This document shows, piece after piece, positions 20,530 to 28,008 of a DNA stretch of 28,008 bases. The stretch covers positions 1 to 28,008 of the forward strand of contig JAANSK020052242.1 in the NCBI GenBank assembly GCA_011763485.2. The letters run 5' to 3'. Numbering within the stretch: position 1 is the stretch's first letter; each line of letters opens with the position of its first letter. A program made the translations under genes and the position numbers. The notes beneath the pieces are model-generated. The model searched no databases. It was given only the letters and a program-made list of their open reading frames with translations, and was not told the DNA's origin. This DNA is from Isoetes engelmannii (Eukaryota; Streptophyta; Lycopodiopsida; Isoetales; Isoetaceae).

Positions 20530-20895
20530 GTGACCAACGATCATGGTCAAAATCAATCTAAACCGTAGTATCGCTTATATATAAAATCCTAAGCTATATA
20601 TATTTTTATATCCAAAGCAACATGTATAAATTTTTTATTTTATTTTTTATTTTTTTGACCATCGATCAAGATCCTCTGAATAGTAGGATCGCTTACATAT
20701 GAATTCCAAAGCCATCTGCACCATAGGATATATTCTAAAGCAAGGTGAGCAATAGGATCTCCAATCGACGATTGGGATTCAAATCAATCTGGATTGTAGG
20801 ATCACTTACGTATAAACTTCCAAGCCATCTGCATCTGCATCATAGGATCTATCCCAAAGCAAAATGACCTGTATGATCTCAAATCAACGCTCCGG
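20530..20895. repeat. Diverged tandem repeat, three units of about 105-125 bp
   Basis: Each unit begins near a GACCATCGATCA/ATCGACGATTG block. It continues with a TAGGATCGCTTACATAT-like block, CCAAGCCATCTGCA, CATAGGATCTAT and CCAAAGCAA. Units start at about 20532, 20655 and 20761, and a partial fourth begins near 20880. They form the right half of the interior of the inverted-repeat element. Confidence 0.65.
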
Positions 20896-21220
20896 AGTGC
20901 GACAAATATAAGAGCATATATATGTTAGATAGATAAATAACCTCTCCTGTTGGGACTGTCGCGGATTATATATAACTGCCAGATCATATATACTCTGCCA
21001 CCCTGTCATCCATCTTGCCAGATCATCATGCGCGTCAGATGTGGTGGATTCTGGAAGCTTCATAGTGGCCTATGTCGTCCATCCATTTCTTTACACATTG
21101 GTGGGGATCTTTCACTTTTTAATTCAATTATGCTAAATTTTTGTATAAGGGGAAGGCGACCCTCCTTCCACTCCCCACTTCCTCCCAACCCCAGGGGAGT
21201 CTGAGGGAAAACCCCCTTAA

Positions 21221-22080
21221 TCAACTCTCCAGACTTCCATTGTTCAATATTTCCTTCTAGCTGGTGGCAGCTAGGCCTTCATAGTGACGTGTTTTTATCC
21301 TTCGATTTTGGCTCTTCCTATCATTGTGAAGTAGACTTCACCAAGTGGTGGATTGTTCACCCACCAAATAGAGAACGTGTCACTGAGTTGAATTTAGATC
21401 ATAGTGAGACATGTTAGTTTTACCCTACTGATATTCAACTTAGTATGAGAGTAATCATTGATTCATATACTTGGTTGAAAAGCCAAAGTTACCATGCGTA
21501 GGATTATTACTAAACGCACTCTTTACCTCGTCGGTTGTGACCCGACTTCTGTTCAGGATGCCCAGTGTGCCCCAGATAGCCCATGTCCAGAGATACCTCC
21601 TCTCGTCTCGAAAAGGATGAGGGAAGTTGTCTTTGCAGGTTTATTTTAAATGGCAGGCAACTTAAATTAAGATAGGGTACTGTTGACGGAAAAGTAGTCT
21701 TGCTCCTACGATCCATTGAGGTTCTATCTCTTGTCTTTGCAATTTGTCTCACTCCATTTTCGACAGAGGGCCGGCCTGGGGGTGCACCTATTGTAGTAGG
21801 GGATATGCCACTTGCATACAAGGGATTGGCAAAAAACCCTTGTATATGCCTTTGATATTTTTAAAAAACCCCCATTCCATCCAGATACTGTATCAAAATC
21901 ACTAAAAACTCCAAAGAACTCCCTCTATGTACGAGTATATGTGCAATTCAAGGAAAAAAAACAAATTCTTTTGAGTCACTAACCTGGTTTGTACGCCTAA
22001 AACTATGTGAACCCCCTTGAAGGCCGGGAGTCTTTCAACCCACTCGACAATCGAATATTTGCCCAAGTGGTTTTCCTTGT
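21221..22080. other. Interval without a supported gene
   Basis: A minus-strand frame of 103 codons (21510-21821) shows no family resemblance. A short hairpin, ATACAAGGG at 21816-21824 pairing with CCCTTGTAT at 21837-21845 across a 12-base loop, is the only structure noticed. Confidence 0.4.
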
Positions 22081-22910
22081 GGGGGAATCAACACATGGAA
22101 GAATTTGTTGGAGTAGCTTGAGGAAGGTTATCTAAACGATGATCCAACACTTGGAAGAATTTGTTGGAATAGTAGTAGCAGCCCAGGGAGAGTTACACAA
22201 ACATGGTCCAAGAGTTTTTCTAGGTTGGTGTGCCGGAGAGGATTAGAAAATGGGACCAACTCTTAGAAGAATTAATGGTGGTCCTTGCCGAGACGGTGGA
22301 AATGGAAACGGAAACACCGACACCAAGACTTAGAAGAATTCGTGGTAGTTCTTTCCCGGGAGACAGAAACGGACCAATGCCACCAACACTTAGAAGAATT
22401 CATGGTAGTCCTTTCCGAGGAGACAGAAATGGAACCGGTGGCACCAACACAGTGGAGCACTTCGTAGGAACGAGGGTCCCAAAACGGAACCGGTTGCACC
22501 AACAAAAATCGGTTCGAAAACATAACTGTTTCATCGAGATGGTCATGGAGGGGATCCAAAAAACGGGTTGGTGACATCAACACTTGGAAGAATTCAGAAA
22601 CGGAAGCAGCAGCAACAACACTCAGGGAAATTCCTGAGAGTCCACGACGAGGAGACAAAACGGAAAACAAAATGGCAGTGCTAACACAGTTGGGAGCGAG
22701 GGACCAGAAAACGAAATCAGAGGCATCAACACCCGGAAGGATTCGTGGGAGTCCAAGACAGGGAGAGGGTCACGAAAATGGAGCCGACTGCACCAACACT
22801 AAGGTTCAAATACGAATCATGGGAGTCCACCATAGTCAGGGAGAGGGTCATGGGAACAAAACCTGCGACACCAACACTTGGAATAATTTAGAAATAGAGC
22901 CGGTGAAACT
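22080..22910. repeat. Minisatellite, period about 60-67 bp, strongly degenerate at the edges
   Basis: The unit is CACCAACACTTAGAAGAATT followed by a GTGGTAGTCCTTTCC block and GGAGACAGAAACGGAACC. The central copies start at 22321 and 22381, exactly 60 bp apart and highly similar. A further copy sits about 67 bp upstream (CTTAGAAGAATTAATGGTGG). Looser copies extend left to about 22085 and right to about 22890, recognisable by CCAACACTTGGAAGAATT and GGGAGTCC-A-AGGGAGAGGGTCA. Several frames stay open through it, including a 20-residue repeat (LRRI-GS-F-GDRNG), but this is expected from a 60-bp period and is not taken as a gene. Confidence 0.85.
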
Positions 22911-22919
22911 GTCGATTTA

Positions 22920-24380
22920 GGGTTCAAAAATCTATTTTATTCTATTTTATTGTTTCTCATCATATAGGTATGACCACTTGATACATGTAATATCCTCAGC
23001 ATTGGAATATACATCTTTCATAGCTTGGAATGACCAGTCTTGTGTCATCTTGTATATTCATCCAAAAAAGGAACACCACGTTGATTATATCTTCTCCATT
23101 CAAGCCTCCACTCTTTTAATTCCTTGTTTGCTTCATCATAACGAGCAATCATTTCCCCATTAATGCCGAATTGTGAAGAAGAAAATTATTAACCTCGAGA
23201 ATAGCATCTGGTGTAACTGACTTCTGTATGCCATTGCCTTGATAGTACTCCTCTCTCGCTTTCTAGCATCTTGCCAGTGCTCCTCTCTGTAGCGTTTTTA
23301 TAGCGCTCTCTCTAGGGTTGACCTCCCTCTTCAGTATTCCAGAGACGATTTGTGCATATCTCAATAGCGAGTAGCTAGATCTTCCCATAGCCACAAAAAT
23401 CTTGCAAAATGGAGCATCTAGTAAAGACACCTATTTATGTCTTCAAGGTGGCTCAAAAGTCCATTCTGGTCCCCAAATTTCAATTCTCAACTCAATTTTA
23501 CCCCTACTAGTCACCCGCTAGATCTTCCTCAGTTCAATTTGATCGTCATTCCTAGAAGCAGTATTGGAGTGGTATTGCTTTTGTACTTGAATCACATCCT
23601 CCTTTGGTTCTAACTTGAGTTATTTCATTATCACAAGGAGAAATAGCGATAAAAAAGGATCAACTAAGGACGAGGTCTTCAACAAAGTTTGCAACGCTGG
23701 TGCATGTTCCAAAGAACATCTCAAGGGCTAGATACATATCACGAACACTGCTCATGCAATTTTGCCACCTCTCTTCGGCCCTCAACGTCGTTTCATGGTT
23801 GATCAGAGAGGGTCGTTAGATGGAAAATTGAACTCCGGCAAGCCATTGCAGAGGAATCAACAGTACAGCTTTGTTGCCAGGAGGAGCCCACTGTTCAGAC
23901 TGTTTTACCACCTTTTCTATTTGGTCCTCAGAGGCTTATCATGCTTGATGAGGGAAATTGGATTCCCATGAGACATTGTCAAAGGAATGTCTAGGACAGC
24001 TTCATGCCAAGTGGGGTCTCTACCAGAACAACTCATGCCAGAAGTGAGTAGTGAGAGAGGGGTCCAACAAGATTCTGATGAGTTATAATTGACAAAGGAA
24101 TCTTCAGCGCGGATCCATTGCCAAGAAGCCACTCTCATAAATTTTTTGGTCCAAGATTTACCTCATGCACTTCATGACTAGGTACATTTGATTCAATCCG
24201 AGGAAAGAAGGACTGCTACCTCCATGACAATTTCTGGTGATTGTTGACTACTCAAGGCAAGCATGAGAGTCAGATATACGAACATACGAAAAGCAACATG
24301 TGGATGTGGGCATATAGACAGCTTCCTCGACATCAGCCTAATGAACAAGACCAGTATTTCCCAATCCCAGTGTGATGCCA
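22920..24380. other. Interval with scattered coding-like relics
   Basis: On the minus strand at 23072-23165 the text INGEMIARYDEANKELKEW continues with RLEWRRYNQRGVPFLDEYTR, which is protein-like, before a stop. A second open stretch lies at about 23250-23405. No family could be named. The plus strand from 23640 to 24380 holds only short frames. Confidence 0.35.
23072..23165 (-). pseudogene. Coding-like relic, charged helical segment
   Basis: A 31-residue minus-strand stretch, rich in Glu, Arg, Lys and Trp (GEMIARYDEANKELKEWRLE), ends in VPFLDEYTR and a TGA. Its composition suggests a former helical coding region. The family is unknown, and the borders are those of the readable part only. 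Confidence 0.3.
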
Positions 24381-24384
24381 GAAC

Positions 24385-24532
24385 CCTGAACTTGAGAATG
24401 ATGGGGTTCTATTTGCTGGCAGTTCATTAAGCATGTTGATCCATGTGCATTCCATATTCCTGAACTTGAGAATGATGGGGTTCTATTTGCTGGCAGTTCA
24501 TTAAGCATGTTGATCCATGTGCATTCCATATT
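24385..24532. repeat. Perfect 74-bp tandem duplication
   Basis: 24385-24458 and 24459-24532 are identical over all 74 bp, beginning CCTGAACTTGAGAATGATGG and ending GCATTCCATATT. Full identity in otherwise decayed DNA indicates a very recent event, or an assembly artefact. One plus-strand frame through the second copy and beyond is protein-like (LENDGVLFAGSSLSML, then SGEVEVFGHVYVMH). The 74-bp insertion would shift that frame. Confidence 0.95.
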
Positions 24533-25149
24533 GTATGATGCTAGTGGAGAGGTGGAAGTGTTTGGGCACGTATATGTCATGCATTATTCATATATATTCT
24601 CTGTCGTCACGTTCTTGTCTTGTCAATGCCAGTGCTTAAGCATATAAGTGTTACTTTTTCAGTCAATAAATTTTTTAGTACGTCAACATGCATGTGCATC
24701 AAGGAGAGACGCCAAAGTAGGACCATCCAACTACTAAATAATGGAAAAAACTAAATGCCCCTATTTCAAGGAGGCACATCAAAAGCAAGACCATCACAAC
24801 TTCTAAACCAGGGAAATAAATTAAATTAAACTTCTGTTTTAAAGTATTTGCAAAATGTCATTATTCCTAAGTAGAAACAACACAGCAAATAGCAGAATTG
24901 CATTAAAACATGCTAGTAAGAAATATTTTAAGCAAGAACTGCAAGTTACCACATGATATCCTCCAAAAAGTCACCCAAAAATAATTACCAAACACCTTCA
25001 CAACAGCCTGTTATTGTCATGGCCAGTAAAAATAATCAAGTACCCTCGCTCCATTTTTTTGATATGGATGCAAAGTCAAAAGAATCAAACCATGACATTC
25101 TAGCTGAATTCATGCCTCATATTAGAAGGGTCTAATTTATGAGCAGCAC
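24533..25149. other. 3' flank of the cytochrome b5 gene
   Basis: No gene is seen. The part nearest 25149 should be the 3' untranslated region of the minus-strand cytochrome b5 gene. A loose duplication is visible at about 24701-24835 (GACCATCCAACTACTAAA versus GACCATCACAACTTCTAAA). Confidence 0.45.
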
Positions 25150-26278
25150 CTAATTGTTCTTGGTGAAATAACGTACTGCGACCGCAAGAGCAAGAATACC
25201 GAGAGGGACAGCAAACTGCAAGATCTTGATAACAAATTCTGATGTCTTATCAGGGTTGTAAGGATCCTGCTTCGCCGGTGTATAAGTAGGTTTTGATGGT
25301 AAAGTTTTTGGGTCCACATTCCCAATGTAATATTCTTCCATCATCGCCCTTGCGCTCGTACTGTGGCCAACATCCTCAAAATCATCAGTAGCATCCTTCC
25401 CTGTGAAGGTGGGAATCAGATATTAGTCAAGTTAATAATTTTAGGGAAAAAATCACTTCAAAAGCTCTCACACCTGTTGCAGAAAGTAGGACTTCATCTC
25501 CACCAGGGTGATCGTCCAAGAACTTTGTTACATCATATACCTGGACAAAGAAGCATATTGAGAACATGGGTCTGCATGTTGATGAATTCTGTCATGGATT
25601 CATGCATGAAATGTAACACAACGCATGATGGTCATTTAAGGTCCATGAACTTAGCACAAATATAACTTGCTGATAAATCCATGTTGATACATAAAAGCTA
25701 CACTCCTGTTAATCCAGGAAGGACATGGAGCACTCATGTTATTATAGGGGAGCTATAATCACTTCAGAGAACCTCATATTTAATATAGGGGAGCTGTACC
25801 ATATCATGAGTTTAATCACATATGCACAGGTTACACAGATTATAGGTTTTAGACAATTTGTAAAAGCATGCACTATAATATAGTAGTAGCTTTCTTGGCT
25901 ATGGAAAGGACCTTTAGCAATAGAACCGTGGGGAAAATACGCAATACACCATGTTCACGGAAATGAATCCAGGAGTAAGCATTACAAGTAATACCTAAGT
26001 GAAGGGAACAGTGAAGAGCCAGGATGGGACGGATCTAAGGGATAAATCTCAAACAAAACCCAAAACCTTAGATTCAAGCCCAAAAGCCAGCAGAAATTTG
26101 AATTCTAAGTTCAAACTCAATAAAAATTAACACGAAAACAAGGAGCACATCCAAGTATTTAACTACGGTAAAGAAAAAACAAGATGCAGACCTTGCCACT
26201 GATGATGAGCCAGCAATCTCTGGAATTGTTGTGGGCAGAAACATCGGCAAGCGAAAAGACCTTGATGTCAGATCCCAT
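25150..26278 (-). CDS. CB5: Cytochrome b5, tail-anchored, three exons
   Basis: The product is a 134-residue plant cytochrome b5, the haem carrier that passes electrons to fatty-acid desaturases, hydroxylases and some P450s. Exons: 26278-26192 (29 codons, ATG in GCGCCATGG), 25540-25474 and 25400-25150, ending TAG. Introns of 651 and 73 bp have GT/AG borders in phases 0 and 1. The haem domain covers residues 5-80. The haem-ligand histidines are His40 in DDHPGGDE and His64 in EDVGHS. The core also has NNSRDCWLIISGKVYDVTKF and LLSATGKDATDDFEDVG. A Pro/Lys/Tyr-rich linker (82-104) leads to one hydrophobic tail segment at about 107-127, followed by RYFTKNN. The C-terminal anchor and this tail point to the ER membrane. 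Length and exon pattern are normal and no defects are seen. Which isoform it is cannot be told. Confidence 0.96.
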
Positions 26279-26849
26279 GGCGCCTATATCTAAATCCGAG
26301 CCCCGAACAACTGCAACAGGTTGAAAAAAAATCCCTGAGATTTGGGTTAAAAGCTGAATCTGGGGAGGAATCGGTGATCTTAAAGCGTGGCTCCGGAGAG
26401 ATGTGCCAAAAAAATGGGGCAAATAGAATAAAAAGGGGCTTCCTGGCCGCCATTAAAAACTTTGACGGGCTGGTGGCCGTCGTTTGACGGGTGTGGCGTT
26501 GTTTGACAGGTTGTTGGAAACATAAAGGTCGTTTTGATAAACACGTTTCTTTTCATTCTTCTTGCCACATTTTTTATTTTTGTAATAGATAAAGGCCGAG
26601 AGCAGGCCATTTCGCCTGGTAAGGGCCTGGTGAGGGCCATCTCTTACGATAAGAGAAAAGCTCTTTACCTTGAATTTCGAGGAGTCATGAGCCCCGTTGA
26701 TTCCCCCGAATCCAAGATAAAGAGCCATTTACTAAACACAAAGAAATTGTTGTCTGGATGCTCAATTGAAGGTAAAATTGTCACAAAATCGTAATCACAG
26801 TGTTCGTTCTTCCACTTGATTTCTATTAGAAAATGTGGTATGTGGCACA
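26279..26849. other. 5' flank and promoter region of cytochrome b5
   Basis: The minus-strand sequence upstream of the cytochrome b5 ATG holds its leader (a pyrimidine-rich stretch) and probable promoter. Short motif repetition of TTTGACGGG/TTTGACAGG occurs at about 26460-26510. No other gene is supported. The LINE fragment begins beyond about 26850. Confidence 0.45.
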
Positions 26850-27865
26850 GCTTGATTGGATATGGAGCAGACCGACATGTAAGGATTCTTTTCATGTATG
26901 GTAATGTGGTGGTTGCAGCAGCTGACTCGGCTAGTGCAAGAGTTGTTATAGATTGGCAACCTTCACTGTCAGTCACTTTTACTACAGTGGACCGCTTTGG
27001 CCGGTGGGCTTTTATTTTGTGGCAGGAACACGGAGTCCGGTATGGACCTGCCAATGTGTATGCTCAATGTGTATGCTCATAACAGGTCTCATCAGAGAGC
27101 TTCCTTATGGGCGTTCTTACGGTCCAAGATGCTAAGAATGGGCCAGGGGATTTCATGAATCCTTAAAGGAGACTTTAACATGGTCGAAGTGGAAGAGGAT
27201 CGTCTAGGAGCCACCTCTATTGTTGTGTCTGGATTTGAGCGTCAGCAATGGCACCGTCTTCTTCATGACTGCAACCTCTCGGAGCTAGATGGAGAAGGTG
27301 CTTTCACATGGTGCAATGGTCAGATCGGTGGGGTTCGTGCAAGCTCTCGGTTGGATAGGGCTTACTGGAATGTAGATGCAGTTGTGGCATTTTCAGGTCT
27401 CTATCGATTTTGCCTTCGTGACAACTCAGTTTCAGACATCATCCCCAACTCATTTCAGAGGAACCTCTGATGCAGCGACGCCCTAGACAGACGTGTTTTC
27501 GCTTGAATGTAAACCTGAAGGATAAATTTCCAAGAGGCTTGCAGAGGCACTTGGACAGAGCTGCCTTTAACCGATGTCACGGGATGGCTGGCATAGTGAA
27601 TGCACTTGCAACGGTCAAGCGTTTGGCTAAACAGTGGGGCCGACAATCCGCAACGGCAAATCGTGCTTTACTGGACACTTTGTACCAGGATCTTCTCCTC
27701 TCTCGGTAGGGCCTCCTCCCAAGGGTTCATGAACTTGAGATATTGGCACAGATTCAAGCTCTGGAGGAGGAACGGATTCAACATGCAAAGAATAAAGCAG
27801 GTTTGCAGTGGTTCCGTGATGAAATCGTTGTACATGCTTTTTTTTTCCGAGTAGCTACGAGGCGT
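26850..27865 (+). mobile_element. LINE (L1-type) fragment, ORF2 endonuclease part
   Basis: The plus strand shows plant L1-like ORF2 text. TTVDRFGRWAFILWQ and the end PANVYA (about 26975-27062) are endonuclease-like. GDFNMVEVEEDRLG (27168-27209) is the apurinic endonuclease core motif. FTWCNGQ (27302 onward) and SRLDRAYWN (about 27344-27370) are the C-terminal endonuclease motifs. The linker before the reverse transcriptase follows (LKDKFPRG, then QWFRDE near 27810). Frameshifts near 27085-27170, 27470 and 27710, and the stop after the endonuclease, show that it is dead. The reverse transcriptase and 3' tail are absent, so the right border at about 27865 is a truncation or another insertion. 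Confidence 0.75.
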
Positions 27866-28008
27866 CATATGACATCAGCCATGTCTTCGTTAGTTCTCTC
27901 ACAAGCCTTCTTGAAATTTCTCTTATCAACTCCTAATATTTTTGCTGTCGCTTTTCTATTCTTCATCTTCCTTCTTGCTGCATCTGCGTCTGACACCACC
28001 ATAGATAG
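27865..28008 (-). CDS. Unrecognised C-terminal coding end, cut by right window edge
   Basis: A minus-strand frame is open from the window edge (28008) to a TGA at 27867-27865, giving 47 residues. The text AARRKMKNRKATAKILGVDK continues with RNFKKACERTNEDMADVI. It is very basic and resembles a helix-turn-helix arrangement, but I cannot assign a family. It overlaps the uncertain right end of the LINE fragment on the other strand. It could be the last exon of a host gene or part of another element; the short length keeps confidence low. Confidence 0.35.
   Translation of the reverse strand, partial: LSMVVSDADAARRKMKNRKATAKILGVDKRNFKKACERTNEDMADVI

Larger units (their letters stand above)
19829..21220. 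mobile_element. Probable terminal-inverted-repeat element of about 1.39 kb
   Basis: The left arm (about 19829-19943) and right arm (about 21108-21220) are inverted copies. The inner 30 bp, 19914-19943 against the complement of 21108-21137, match at 28 of 30 positions (TTAGCATAATTGAA then TAAAAAGTGA-AGAT). Outward, both arms contain GGAGGGTCG-like sequence and end in TTAAGGGG/CCCCTTAA. The interior has no coding capacity but carries two tandem repeat families. This fits a non-autonomous DNA transposon or foldback element. The TTAA at both tips could be a piggyBac-style duplication or simply part of the arms. Confidence 0.55.

Noticed and set aside
21510-21821. Minus-strand open frame of 103 codons
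   Set aside because: No recognisable motif and no splice or neighbour support.
22230-22670. Open frames of 114 and 132 codons on opposite strands
   Set aside because: Both run through the 60-bp minisatellite, where a period divisible by three keeps frames open; no independent coding evidence.
1-28008. LTR retrotransposon or endogenous virus copies
   Set aside because: I saw no long direct terminal repeats with a primer-binding site, and no convincing gag, protease, reverse transcriptase, integrase or capsid text.
1-28008. CRISPR arrays, rRNA genes, bacterial operons or organelle inserts
   Set aside because: The tandem repeats lack the regular spacer structure of CRISPR, and no rRNA or plastid/mitochondrial gene sequence was recognised; the introns and nuclear PsaG mark nuclear plant DNA.

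Overview
The window is nuclear DNA from a land plant. It holds a nuclear photosystem I gene with a plastid transit peptide, an intron-split plant-type cytochrome b5 gene, and large stretches of decayed mobile DNA and tandem repeats. The high repeat load and the somewhat divergent PsaG would suit a gymnosperm, fern or other large-genome plant, but nothing seen settles the lineage.

Layout, left to right. 1-927 (minus): first two exons of an unrecognised coiled-coil gene that runs off the left edge. 928-4440: gene-poor, with a diverged tandem repeat. 4607-5056 (plus): intact single-exon PsaG gene. 5057-7050: gene-poor, small repeats. 7059-8145 (minus): a mosaic of gene fragments, with two VPS35 exons and their intron, a shortened ABCF3-type ATPase piece, and one unassigned exon-like stretch. 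9539-13780: a complete-ended hAT DNA transposon of 4242 bp with exact 8-bp target duplications and a decayed BED/DUF659/hAT transposase on the minus strand. It split a sequence that is itself coding-like. 13880-17550: a degenerate repeat array, a 375-bp tandem duplication and broken minus-strand coding remains with a DUF8039-like segment, probably an old CACTA-type element. 17800-18000: a 52-bp duplication with plant telomere-like motifs. 19683-21220: three perfect heat-shock-element matches and a probable 1.39-kb terminal-inverted-repeat element. 22080-22910: a 60-bp-period minisatellite. 24385-24532: a perfect 74-bp tandem duplication. 25150-26278 (minus): intact three-exon cytochrome b5 gene. 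26850-27865 (plus): a LINE fragment with endonuclease motifs. 27865-28008 (minus): the end of an unrecognised reading frame entering from the right edge.

Only three genes look functional: the partial coiled-coil gene, PsaG and cytochrome b5. They do not form a pathway: PsaG is a thylakoid photosystem I subunit, and cytochrome b5 is probably an ER electron carrier. The rest is mostly transposon biology. The most interesting structures are the VPS35/ABCF3 fragment mosaic, which looks like DNA-level gene capture, and the inverted-repeat element carrying heat-shock-type sites.
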